Source: Cranoglanis bouderius
Lineage: Eukaryota > Chordata > Actinopteri > Siluriformes > Cranoglanididae
Reading direction: 5' to 3'
Length of the DNA: 64,000 nt
Assembly (NCBI GenBank): GCA_023630585.1
Contig: CM042551.1
Span: 21,744,501-21,808,500 of the forward strand
Below the pieces are notes generated by a model, which was not told the origin of the DNA, ran no database searches, and saw only the letters and a list, made by a program, of their open reading frames with translations. Each line of letters opens with the position of its first letter. Position 1 is the stretch's first letter. Positions 38,562-49,326 of this stretch are shown one piece after another. Made by a program: the position numbers and the translations under genes.

Positions 38562-38665
38562 TGGAGACATTTTGGAGACATCTGGAGACATTTTGGAGAC
38601 ATCTGGAGACATCTGGAGACATTTTGGAGACATCTGGAGACACTCCAAAAACATTTTGGAGACAT
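38562..38665. repeat. minisatellite based on tctggagacat / tttggagacat
   Basis: About nine alternating 11-12-bp units (tggagacattt, tggagacatc) in tandem. It gives open frames on both strands, which are by-products of the repeat. Confidence 0.9.
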
Positions 38666-38898
38666 TCTTCTTTATAAAAGATACATTTGTCCATTAGAAT
38701 AAGAATTTATATCGGCCCTTGTTGAAACATTTTGAAATTTTCTAAGCAGTGTCAGTAAGTGTTTTACAAAATATGTTACATGTAAAATACCAGGAACAAA
38801 TAGCTAGAATTTTGTGTAAGATTTTCTGGTTCTGTTTTTTCTTTACCACAACCCTTGTGAAACAGAAGCTGAGTTGTGTGAGAGGGAAGTGATATGGG

Positions 38899-38907
38899 TA
38901 TTTAAAC
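38899..38907 (+). promoter_or_regulatory. possible TATA box of the astacin gene
   Basis: The sequence tatttaaac lies about 70 bp before the initiator ATG at 38,971, a plausible distance for a gene with a short 5' leader. No other promoter element was confidently seen. Inference only. Confidence 0.35.
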
Positions 38908-38970
38908 TGCACTTCTTCTGTCTGAGCGTTCTCCAATCTCAGTGTCGCTGTGCTGACTCTGACTCCCATC

Positions 38971-41942
38971 ATGAGTCACCTGATGCAGGACATCATCGTG
39001 CTGCTGCTCAGCATCACACTGGTTCACAGTTGTTGCAGAAAGGTGAGCTAACAGAAATGTTAACACCATAAACTACATTATAGAATAAATCTGAAAAAAC
39101 ATACTGCAAGTAAAATAAGCAAAAATGTCAGCTCACAGATATTTTGAATATTTATCAACCAGGTGTTGGTTAATGAGACTGCTGAGGAGACCGGTAAGAT
39201 GCTACTAGATCCAGACTCATTTATTTATTTATCTGTACAGTTTAGACATTTCACAGGTATATTACCTGGTATGACTTCAAATGAACAGAAAGCTTTGTTT
39301 TGCTAATTTCACCAAATCCATTTCAGGTAACAGCATTGACCAGGATTATTTCTCTGTATAATCGAAAGGGCCAACAAGAATGCTAGTAAACAAACAAACA
39401 ACCAAACAAATAAAAAAATAAATACAAATTTTAATGAATTTATATATGTTATAGAATATAAATTATTAGATATATATTTTATTTTTGGTAGAAACAATTG
39501 TCATATACAGTAACTTATATTACTTACAGTATATGTGTATATTATGTGTTCCTGTGTTTTGATAGTGTTCATATTTGAAAAAATTATAACGGGTACAGTT
39601 TACTAGTATTTTTAAAAAAGTTTTTATTCATTTTATTAAATATATGATTTATGAAAGAAGTGCTAGTTCTTTTATGGATGTACAATAAAACTAGTTTCAT
39701 TGGGCATGAGACATGTTTTAAAGACGCACAAACTGATACTTTTTGAAAGTAAGATTTTCTAGCTTTTAGCGTTCAGCCTTTCTTTAGTTTATGGGATTAG
39801 ATTTGTGCCAAAAGTATTTAACATAACTTTTCAAGAAACGAACAAAAATATACAATGAGAAAGAAAAAAAACAGTCAGTGGCAAAAATGTAACATTGTCT
39901 TTAAATAAACATCATTCTTTGTTAACGAATTACCAGATTTGGCTCGACAGCTCCCTGACCCTGAAGTAGAGACTTCAGTGGCGTGAATTTTGGAGAGCGT
40001 CCTGGATGCGGTTAGTCAGTATATTAGTTCGTAATTTATATTTGAGCTTTGGGGAGTCTCATACCACTATTTTTTTTCAAGATGAGCTCTCAGGAGTGGC
40101 ACGGAGTGGCGGCATTGTCGTCATCATCAACGTCATCCTCCTCCTCCTCAGCTGGACACTCGAGGTGTCGAGCCTAATCTCACTAGCCAATGAGAGTAAA
40201 GCACTGTTAAGCTCCGCCCACATGTGAGGTTTGTGCCAGAATGACAAATGTAAACTTGCGGCGCGTAAACGAAAAGTTTGAAGGCGTAAACGAAAACTCT
40301 GGCAGCGCATTCATACACCGTGATTAGCGAAAAGGAAGCTTAGAAAACTGTTTAGTAAAACCCACTGTAGATATTTTCTTAAGAGAAGTTTCTGAAAAAT
40401 AGTGCATATGCTAAGAATCCCATACAAGTAGATAATTGTGTGTTTTACTGAACAGGAAAGTCAAAGGGTGACTTCACCATTGTGGATGGTGACATAGCGG
40501 TGTACACCGGTCTCCAGAATGCAGATCCATGTACATCTCGTAAATGCAAGTGGTGCAGAAGCAGTAAGGGGAAGGTTTATGTGCCCTACGTCATTTCCAG
40601 GCTGTACTGTGAGTATCAGCTCTTACCTGGTTTCAAAGTAAGATGCATCATGATTTCATTAGTTACCTTTAAAAAGTTTCTCTTTAATCTGTCTGGCAGC
40701 AAGCTCTGAAAAAAGTGTTATCAAAAAAGGACTGAAGTCCTTCAAAAAGTCGACCTGCATCCGATTCAGATATCGCACCACTGAAGAAGACTACATTCAT
40801 ATAAAGTCAGACAAAGGGTATGTCAGCAATTTTAATAATGATGGCCATAAAAACCACATTATAAAACTGCCATGCAGCACTCATGTAATGAGATGTAGTG
40901 TTGAGAGTTTATTCTTTGCTGTACAGGTGCTACTCTTCTGTGGGTCACACAGGTGGAGAGCAGGTGTTGTCCTTAGAACGCAACGGGTGTGTTTACTTTC
41001 ACACCGTCCAACATGAGCTTCTCCATGCTCTGGGTTTTAACCATGAACAGACTCGTAGTGACCGTGACGAGCATGTCAGAGTCCGCTACAAAAATATTGA
41101 ACCTGGTAAGCAGAGCAGATATTTATCAATTCCTGTTTCTTGTTAATAAAAGTTTGTTCACTTCTGGTCTATACTCGACTGTGACTGTGAACAATTGAAC
41201 TTAAACTAAGAAAAAAAGAAGCGTTGTTTATTTAGTGCTTTACTTATTTGAAATAGTGGACATATGAAGTATTGTCAAGACTTTAAACTGTTTTTGCTTT
41301 AATAGAGCAGTTTTCATCTGTTTATCTAGAATGCAGCAAGAACATGGGTTATTTTTTACAAAATATAATAAAATATTTGCCCTTACAGTCCTGCTTCAGT
41401 TGCTTCAGAAGTGAATTTGTCATCGTCTAGTTAAAGACATCTTGTAAAAACATGAATATAAAAATATGACTGTAAATGCAAAGTAAAGGGAATTTAAATA
41501 CATTGATATTTGAAAATGTGTAAATGTGTAAGAGTGATGTGCTCTGAGCTTTATGTAATGTTAAAGATCTTTATTCTGACAGTGAAAGAAGACACAAGAA
41601 TCAACACTGTAATTATGTGATTGATATATTTACAGGAAATGAACATAATTTTAGGAAAATCAACACCAACAATTTGGAAACTCCATATGACTACAATTCT
41701 GTCATGCACTATTCAAGGTAAAGTATTATTACTCTTGTGTTTTTTAAACAAATTCCTTATCTCTTAGCTCCAAGGACACAATATTAATTGCTAACACACT
41801 GTTGTGTTGGTCCAGGTACGCTTTCTCCAAGAACCACCAGCCGACCATCATCCCCATACCATGCAGTGACGTTTCCATTGGACGTGTCAAAAAGATGAGC
41901 AGGAATGATATTCTATGTGTTAACAGGCTCTACTGCCGTTAA
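38971..41942 (+). CDS. astacin-family zinc metalloprotease (fish hatching-enzyme/nephrosin-like)
   Basis: Seven exons with GT-AG introns in matching phases: 38,971-39,042; 39,163-39,193; 40,456-40,608; 40,700-40,817; 40,927-41,105; 41,636-41,717; 41,816-41,942. They give 253 residues plus a stop. Residues 1-20 look like a signal peptide (IIVLLLSITLVHS). The prodomain is very short, with VDGD (Asp47) as the likely inhibitory Asp switch. The mature enzyme starts near NADPC. The zinc site HELLHALGFNHEQ is at 154-166 (His154, His158, His164, catalytic Glu155). The Met-turn SVMHY is at 206-210, with Tyr210 as the fifth ligand. The paired N-terminal cysteines (60, 65) mark the six-cysteine fish astacins (c6ast), a group that includes hatching enzymes and nephrosin. 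There is no CUB or EGF tail. Secreted endopeptidase; which paralogue is uncertain. It has nine mature cysteines rather than six. Confidence 0.93.
39950..40330. other. GC-richer block inside astacin intron 2
   Basis: This part of intron 2 is distinctly richer in G+C than the rest and holds two copies of gcgtaaacgaaaa (about 40,262-40,296). A + strand open frame (40,006-40,227) has no recognised domain and is not needed: exons 2 and 3 join in phase without it. It may be an inserted repeat. Confidence 0.4.
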
Positions 41943-43797
41943 ATGAGTCTCTCAACATCACCAGTTTATTCAAAATGCTTTTGTATAACTGTTTGCAGAT
42001 AATTATATTGAAATATTCTGATGTTTTTCTAATTTTTCTTAAATTCTAAAATGATGTGTTGTATGAACAGCCATCTTGTGCTTAGCATTTCTCCGTTCCC
42101 TAATACTTTAGATGGTTTCTCTGTTCTGCTGTTATGGAGCTTATTTTCAATTACAGTCATTCATAAAAAAGCAACTAAACATCAGTGTCTGGTTTCATTT
42201 TGTGATACTCTTAGTATTTTCCAGACAATATTCATTTGATTATTCGTTAAAGACAAATTAATAGAGTGATTGCAATATTGTGTTTTACTTTTGTTTAATA
42301 AGATGAAATTCTCACATAAGCAGGAAACAAAAAAAAAAAAACATGTAGGTAGAATCAGGTAGAATAATTGTTTATTTCAGTGTGTGACTCAGGACCTGTG
42401 TGGATGTTAGTCTATGAGGATTTATTTACTTAAAAATAACAAAAGTTAGAAACACCAGGCAAAATGAGACAACTTGAAAAGATAATCGTGAACCGTAGTA
42501 CACTACTGCTCAGTATTTTCACACTCCAGAATTCACAGCAGATCTGTAGCATAATACAGCAAACAAACACATCTCAAGGTGCTTAACTAAAATCGACCAG
42601 CAGCAGTCATTTTCCCATAAGAGTTACTGTAAACCACAGTATATACAGAGGTGTTCAAAAGTCTGAGACCACATTGAAAATCAGGGATTTTTTTTTTCCA
42701 TTTAAAATTGGAAACAAACAGAAGGTTTTAGAATTTTTTAATATTTACAACAAATAAAGTAAATATTCCATATCTTGAATATTTAATATTCAAGATTCTA
42801 CACTATTTCTAACTCCCTATTTAAATGTAACCAAATGTGTGATATTGTCCATGTTAACTGCTTTATACAAAAGATCCTGAACTGAAACCTGTTTCTCTTT
42901 TGCACGTACTGTATCTCAACCACAATAAAGTTATAAAGGGAGAAAATCACATTTAAATAATCACATTTTATTCTAGTTCCACTGAAAGATGTAGTTCCAA
43001 ATTTCTGTGTTTTGGTGTATATATATTTAATTTTTTTTTGATTGGTCAGGAAGTGTTGATAAATTTTCTAGAGCTGCAGTTATGATGTAGTGTCCCCTGC
43101 AAGGCAAAATACAGGCAGGTATTAAATCACCCTTTATAATGTAAGAGGTGTCAATTCGTGTTATTATTTAACAAATATAAAGTAATCAGCGGCAAGTTAC
43201 TGTCATATAAGAAAAATAAATAAAACTATGGAATATGTGGTTCATGGAAAATAATCAACTCTCTTCCACTTTATATCACATCACACTGTCATTGATTATT
43301 TCCCTGTAACTACACACCCTGTCATTTTTATTTTGTAATTACTGCCCTTATAAAATTATTAATTAACTTTAAATGTAATTATTGTTTGATTGTATTCTCA
43401 CAGTATGTTATAATTTTTTAGAGGTAGTGAGAAGCTCGGCTATACCTCTACGTCGCTGAAGACCATAAGGGTGGAGGGATGGAACCCCTCATGCAGTTCC
43501 TCCAGAAGAGTTAATCCAAAAAAACACACATTTAAAATGTATTAACAGATGCAATTTATAATCTTTTATTAAGAAATATCTGTTTAACTGTTTTGATACA
43601 TACTTATGTATTTTTGGTCATTGAAAATGTTTATTAATTATTTCACAAATATTTATTTGATATTAATAACTTTTATAATTACGTTCTATTTATGTAAATA
43701 ATAATTGATCTGTTTATACGTTATTATTAGTCTAGTTTGGTTTAATGAAAAATATGACTTAATTTAATTACAATCAGCTGTTTTTTATATATATATA
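41943..43797. other. astacin 3' flank and spacer
   Basis: No canonical AATAAA was found in the first 400 bp after the astacin stop. An aataag occurs near 42,297 and cattcataaaaaagc near 42,160. The remainder is AT-rich with no gene. Confidence 0.45.
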
Positions 43798-45302
43798 CAG
43801 GTGCTTCTCAATAAATTAGAATGTCGTGGAAAAGTTCATTTATTTCAGTAATTCAACTCAAATTGTGAAACTCGTGTATTAAATAAATTCAATGCCACAG
43901 ACTGAAGTAGTTTAAGTCTTTGGTTCTTTTAATTGTGATGATTTTGGCTCACATTTAACAAAAACCCACCAATTCACTATCTCAACAAATTAGAATACTT
44001 CATAAGACCAATAAAAAAACATTTTTAGTGAATTGTTGGCCTTCTGGAAAGTATGTTCATTTACTGTACATGTACTCAATACTTGGTAGGGGCTCCTTTT
44101 GCTTTAATTGCTGCCTCAATTCGGCGTGGCATGGAGGTGATCAGTTTGTGGCACTGCTGAGGTGGTATGGAAGCCCAGGTTTCTTTGACAGTGGCCTTCA
44201 GCTCATCTGCATTTTTTGGTCTCTTGTATCTCATTTTCCTCTTGACAATACCCCATAGATTCTCTATGGGGTTCAGGTCTGGTGAGTTTGCTGGCCAGTC
44301 AAGCACACCAACACCATGGTCATTTAACCAACTTTTGGTGCTTTTGGCAGAGTGGGCAGGTGCCAAATCCTGCTGGAAAATGAAATCAGCATCTTCAAAA
44401 TGCTGGTCAGCAGAAGGAAGCATGAAGTGCTCCAAAATTTCTTGGTAAATGGGTGCAGTGACTTTGGTTTTCAAAAAACACAATGGACCAACACCAGCAG
44501 ATGACATTGCACCCCAAATCATCACAGACTGTGGAAACTGAACACTGGACTTCAAGCAACTTGGGCTATGAGCTTCTCCACCCTTCCTCCAGACTCTAGG
44601 ACCTTGGTTTCCAAATGAAATACAAAACTTGCTCCCATCTGAAAAGAGGACTTTGGACCACTGGGCAACAGTCCAGTTCTTCTTCTCCTTAGCCCAGGTA
44701 AGACGCCTCTGACGTTGTCTGTGGTTCAGGAGTGGCTTAACAAGAGGTATACGACAACTGTAGCCAAATTCCTTGGCACGTCTGTGTGTGGTGGCTCTTG
44801 ATGCCTTGACCCCAGCCTCAGTCCATTCCTTGTGAAGTTCACTCAAATTCTTGAATCGATTTTGCTTGACAATCCTCATAAGGCTGCGGTTCTCTCGGTT
44901 GGTTGTGCATCTTTTTCTTCCACACTTTTTCCTTCCACTCAACTTTCTGTTAACATGCTTGGATACAGCACTCTGTGAACAGCCAGCTTCTTTGGCAGTG
45001 AATGTTTGTGGCTTACCTGGTGAACCAAACTGAGACCATTTTGAAGGCTCAGGAAACCTTTGCAGGTGTTTTGAGTTGATTAGCTGATTGGCATGTCACC
45101 ATATTCTAATTTGTTGAGATAGTGAATTGGTGGGTTTTTGTTAAATGTGAGCCAAAATCATCACAATTAAAAGAACCAAAGACTTAAACTACTTCAGTCT
45201 GTGTGCATTGAATTTATTTAATACACGAGTTTCACAATTTGAGTTGAATTACTGAAATAAATGAACTTTTCCACGACATTCTAATTTATTGAGAAGCACC
45301 TG
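43798..45302 (-). mobile_element. Tc1-like transposon, nearly complete
   Basis: The ends are caggtgcttctcaataaatt and the inverse aatttattgagaagcacctg, each bordered by TA (43,796-43,797 and 45,303-45,304). The terminal inverted repeats run about 200 bp inward almost without mismatch (shared inner edge caacaaattagaata). At 1,505 bp it is close to the usual length of this family. It carries a long transposase frame on the - strand. Confidence 0.95.
44076..45050 (-). CDS. Tc1-like DD34E transposase, near-intact
   Basis: An open frame runs to the stop at 44,076 and ends KAKGAPTKY. It extends upstream past 44,942 through SKWSQFGSPGKPQTF and KEAGCSQSAVSKHVNRKLSG. It contains the second helix-turn-helix (RSLMRIVKQNRFKNLSELHK), first catalytic Asp in LFSDGSKFCISFG, second in FQQDLAPAHSAKST and Glu in SPDLNPIENLWG. 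By count, 34 residues separate the second Asp and the Glu. Compared with the family as I know it, about 26 residues containing the start and first recognition helix appear to be missing between GSPG and KPQTF. No good ATG opens the frame. DNA binding is probably impaired although the catalytic domain is whole. The SDG in place of SDE near the first Asp is a minor change. Confidence 0.85.
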   Translation of the reverse strand, partial: EPSKWSQFGSPGKPQTFTAKEAGCSQSAVSKHVNRKLSGRKKCGRKRCTTNRENRSLMRIVKQNRFKNLSELHKEWTEAGVKASRATTHRRAKEFGYSCRIPLVKPLLNHRQRQRRLTWAKEKKNWTVAQWSKVLFSDGSKFCISFGNQGPRVWRKGGEAHSPSCLKSSVQFPQSVMIWGAMSSAGVGPLCFLKTKVTAPIYQEILEHFMLPSADQHFEDADFIFQQDLAPAHSAKSTKSWLNDHGVGVLDWPANSPDLNPIENLWGIVKRKMRYKRPKNADELKATVKETWASIPPQQCHKLITSMPRRIEAAIKAKGAPTKY

Positions 45303-45309
45303 TATATAT

Positions 45310-45425
45310 TTCTTTATCCATCCATCCATTCATTTTATGTACTGCTTATCCTACACAGGGTCGCAGGGAGCCTGGAGCCTATCCCAGGGGACTCAGGGCA
45401 GAAGGTGAGGGACACACCTCGACAA
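45310..45425 (+). repeat. fish LINE-tail/SINE-like repeat, short copy
   Basis: Contains atccatccatccattcattt, gcttatcctacacagggtcg and gagcctggagcctatcccag, matching the element at 9,470-9,740 over its first third. Confidence 0.6.
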
Positions 45426-46305
45426 AATTTGCAGAAGTAGTAGAGTAGTGAAAAAATGTTTTTGACAAAATCCAAGATGGCAGAAAATCTCAGTAGGCTT
45501 CAATGGCATAATAGGGTTTGACCCAGGGAATCCAGGGATGTCTAGCTTTTAAATTTTGTATGCATGATTCAAAAGTTATGACCATAAACATGCTTAGGCC
45601 CAAATTTGACCCGATGGTTGGCAACACTTGGCCCAAATTTGGTCAGAATGTTCAGTTTGTTTTTTTTAAACCAGTATCTTATTTCTTAGAAATAAGAAAA
45701 ATGTGATAGATCTGGAGAATTTTTGCAAGGAAGATTGCCAAATCAAGATATTGATTTGGTATTACATCAGTAGATTTTAACCCCCCAAAAAAACAAGGAT
45801 TAAATTATAACGTATTCCAGTAGGTGAATAAACAGTTAGTCCAGAATGCAGCAGTCTATAAAAAATAGCCACCTAATAGAGTGGCTGCGTCCGAAATCGC
45901 ATTCTGTGACAGTATAGTACCTAGTGCATCCGATTCAGTACCTGGGTCATTCCTACAGTTCGGTGCCTTTTGTGTCCCCAGTATAGATCATGGTATTTAT
46001 TATGTAAAATGTCAAACAATATAATTTATAAAAGTCTTACTATAATAATTAACACTTTGCAAATGTTAAACATTATGCAGTCTACCTCTTTTAAAATAAA
46101 GAGCCATCTTGGGTATTGACATTATTTTGTGGCGCTCTCATAATCTTCTCATAATCTTAAATAATCATATTAAAAAGCGTAAAATTCTTTATCTGATTTC
46201 ACTTTTATGCTAGCCTGGCTTTACTCACACATTGGCCCCTCTACATTCCACTACACACATCACCACACCTGAACACACCCCTGTACACCCCTCTAAACCC
46301 CTAAA
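45426..46305. other. non-genic DNA
   Basis: No supported gene. Confidence 0.5.
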
Positions 46306-46512
46306 TGGTAAATGATCTGCAGTTATATAGTGCCTTTTAATCTTAGCAGTTCTACAAAATGCTTTACACTGTTTCTCATTCAAACATTCACACACCAGTG
46401 GCTGCAGAGCTGCCACTGCAAGGCACTAGTCTGCCATCGGGAGCAACTTTGGGTTCAGTGTCTTGCCCAAGGACACTTCGGCATTTCGGGATGAAACCGA
46501 CAACCCTATGAG
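46306..46512 (-). mobile_element. SINE copy, same family as 26,386-26,647
   Basis: The reverse complement contains gttgctcccgatggcagact, tgagaaacagtgtaaagca and ggcactatataactgcagat, matching the SINE at 26.4 kb in the same order. The tRNA-like head is mostly lost; only a degenerate B-box-like stretch remains at its right edge. Confidence 0.65.
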
Positions 46513-46562
46513 TCTTTTGGCCAATCAGAATCAAGATAACGGCATCGTCTTCTTTTCCATTA

Positions 46563-46900
46563 GTGATGGGAATTCCGGCTCTTTTTAGTGAGCCGGATCA
46601 TTTGGCTCGGCTCAGCAATAAGAGTCGATTCTTTCGGCTCCCAAACGGCTCTTCATTTAGTACCACTTCTGGCTTTTATAATTCAGCTACATTTAGCAAT
46701 ATTTTTGACCTATGATTAGTGTGTGTGCACATATATCACTTAAATTATTCAATATAATAATACTAAACCTTATAATTTTACATAATATTACATTATGTTT
46801 GGCATAAAACCTTAAATAATGTAAAAACATCAAACACTCCCATCGTTCACTTAAAGGAGCCGACTCGTTTGCATCGCGGTAAATTTGCTTTTATATTGGG
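46563..46900. repeat. ggctctt/gagccg-rich repeat (hAT-like end?)
   Basis: Several copies of ggctc and its inverse gagcc are clustered (ggctctttttagtgagcc, atttggctcggctcagc, ttcggctcccaaacggctct, ggagccgactcgtttgcat). The pattern resembles subterminal regions of some fish hAT elements. The boundaries and family are not resolved. Confidence 0.35.
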
Positions 46901-46923
46901 ACATTTGCTGCACATTTGAGCTT

Positions 46924-47922
46924 ACAAGCTTACCAAGGCTGGGAAAAGTTTGATGGGGTAACGTTAGGAAAAAATGTATCACGACATACTTGACTTACTT
47001 AATAACCGACAAAGTCACTTGATTTGGCAAGTTAACGTTACTGTAGCAACTAGTTACCTAAGGTTTAGTTAGTCAGCAAACTTTCCTCAGAATTGTTGTA
47101 GTACCGCAAAAACTTGTCCATGGAAAACAGTGATGTGTCGTTCGCACATTCGAGCTTCTCTCTTCTATTTCTCAATAAATAAACACACAAAAATGACAAA
47201 ATGTGTATTTTATTACTCTGGAGTGAGCAGAGAACCAAGTACAACTGAACATATTGTAAAATTTTCTCCCGTCTAAAAAGTGCATTCTACCAAGATTATA
47301 GTGGTCTACTTCGTAGGATATCTAACGTATTCATTAATAAAATTAATTAGTAAAATTAATAAAATATATGCTATAAAAATAAATAAACACTGTATCTATA
47401 CTGAATCCTAACACTACAACACGTTAGATATCCTGAGAAGTAGACGACTATAATGTTGGTAGAATCTTATACAGTTGCCCAGGGCATGCACTTTTTAGAC
47501 GGTCCCTTACTGCCTCCATTACTATAAACCGCTGATGACCTGCGTTGCTGAGAGATTAGCTTTAGTGAGCTTTAATGGGAGAAATTTTTAAAATATGTTC
47601 AGCTGTACTTGGTTCTCTGCTCACTCCGGAGTAAGAAAACACACATTTCGTCCTGTTTGTGTGTTTATTTATTGAGAAATAGGAGAGAGAACTCGAATGT
47701 GCGAACGACACATCACTGTTTTCCATGGACAAGTTTTTGCGGTACTACAACAATTCTGAGGAAAGTTTGCTGACTAACTAAACCTTAGGTAACTAGTTGC
47801 TACAGTAACGTTAACTTGCCAAATCAAGTGACTTTGTCGGTTATTAAGTAAGTCAAGTATGTCGTGATACATTTTTTCCTAACGTTACCCCATCAAACTT
47901 TTCCCAGCCTTGGTAAGCTTGT
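46924..47922. mobile_element. foldback element with long inverted arms
   Basis: 46,924-47,330 and 47,420-47,922 are inverted copies of each other (for example left acaagcttaccaaggctggg, right cccagccttggtaagcttgt; left ttcgcacattcgag, right ctcgaatgtgcgaa). They are separated by a loop of about 90 bp. The right arm has two additional stretches, roughly 25 and 85 bp, not present on the left. No coding capacity. The structure is that of a palindromic or MITE-like DNA element mobilised in trans (inference). Confidence 0.85.
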
Positions 47923-48069
47923 TAGCATGTAAGCTAACGTCAGTCATTGCAGAATGAGTCGGAATACTTTTGCTGAGTTTAAGACTAAAACTCCCACTGC
48001 ATCCGTATTTCTGTCTGATTGTAATGTCTGTCTTTATCGAAAGTTATAAGTGAAATAAAAACGAACGCG

Positions 48070-48300
48070 TAATGAAACAACCCATATGGAAATATGTATA
48101 TGTCCATATATCCGGGAACGGTTTTCATATGTGTTACATGTATAGTCATATATGATCAAAACATATATAACCAATTTGGATATATGGTGATATATGTGTC
48201 CCCCCTATATGCCAAAATTATATGTGTTGCCCATACATGTACATAACTGTAAATATAGGCAAACAACATATATAGCTTACATATGGTCATTCCTGCAATT
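48070..48300. repeat. catatatg-rich subterminal repeats, possible end of the CACTA-like element
   Basis: The motifs ccatatgg, gtatatgtcc, catatatg and atatatggtgatatatg recur on both strands over about 200 bp. Clustered short repeats like this are typical just inside the ends of CACTA/EnSpm transposons. The transposase gene to the right has its 3' end facing this side. No CACT-type terminus was confirmed. Confidence 0.4.
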
Positions 48301-48319
48301 ACTCCAAGTTAATTTATAT

Positions 48320-48770
48320 TGGATGTATTTAGACAATTCAGTCCCTCCAGGATTTTGTGATCAGAGAAATGAACACAAAATCAATGAAACTCTGCAATAT
48401 TCAGAGTTTACAATTTCTCAGTTGATTTTCCACAGATTTCGGCTAAGACGTCATGTGACTTCATTACAACACCATTCAACCAAAGCCCCCTTGGATTCAT
48501 GTACATTGAACATGAGTACAGCTAAAAAGTCTCATTTACCAACAAACAGCAATTTCGCCAATTCAAGTAGTTTTCCACAAGAAAAGCACAAAAAAACTCC
48601 TGTATGGGCTGTCAATTACCATCAGTTTCCACATGGTAGTTCAACACACACACACAGGGAAGAGCTATACGTCAATGGCAGGTGGCCCACAGAAAAATCT
48701 CTTGTGTTTCCTGTGCCACAATATACTTTGCGTATTAAATTTGACAGCAAAATGTGAAATTACACCACAG
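48320..48770 (+). repeat. dispersed repeat (tccctccaggattttgtgat type)
   Basis: Opens tccctccaggattttgtgat and includes tttctcagttgattttccac and tagttttccacaagaaaag. These phrases recur in fish genomes in a non-coding DNA-transposon-like repeat. The long + strand open frame here (48,194-48,757) has the composition of this repeat rather than of a gene. Confidence 0.45.
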
Positions 48771-49326
48771 CATTAACAGATCTATTACTACATGAAAGAC
48801 AACTTTAGTGGTGTCATACTAATGAATTCCATACAGCAGTCAATCATTTAACACAAAATAAGCTGTAGGACAAAAGGTTACAAAGGCCAAACCAAAGATG
48901 TTACCTAGACATACCAATCTGACAGTATAATTTTTTTTAATGGGACAAGGACTATATCAATTAATGTGGAAAAGAAGGTGATATATAAAACCCACACATG
49001 GCAATCTACAGTATCACAAGGAAAAAATAAAATACAACCAGCAGTTAAGAACAATTGTATATACATACTAACGATGAATAAAATTGTAGCAAATGATCCA
49101 TTGGAATGATATTCTGTGTGTTCTGTGTGATCCTCTGTATGAATTAACCCAAAGTAAAATGACAATATGAAATGTAACAATCAACATCTAAATGATATAG
49201 ATATTATCTTATCTTTATCTTAATCAATATCTTTATGATTTACAGATTTTGTAACAGGTTATATAATACAGACAGCACATAGTGAATCAAATAGACACAT
49301 GCAGATACAGTATAGCTAACAGACAT
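48771..49326. other. 3' flank of the CACTA-like transposase gene
   Basis: AT-rich. No domain was recognised in the - strand open frame at 48,905-49,180. Confidence 0.4.

Noticed and set aside
38473..38694. Repeat protein with SPDVSRCLQNV units
   Set aside because: By-product of the 11-12-bp minisatellite.
40006..40227. Possible extra astacin exon in intron 2
   Set aside because: Exons 2 and 3 already join in phase and this stretch has no matching splice sites or astacin similarity.
48194..48757. 187-codon + strand open frame near the CACTA-like element
   Set aside because: It overlaps the catatatg-rich subterminal repeats and a dispersed non-coding repeat, and has no recognised domain.
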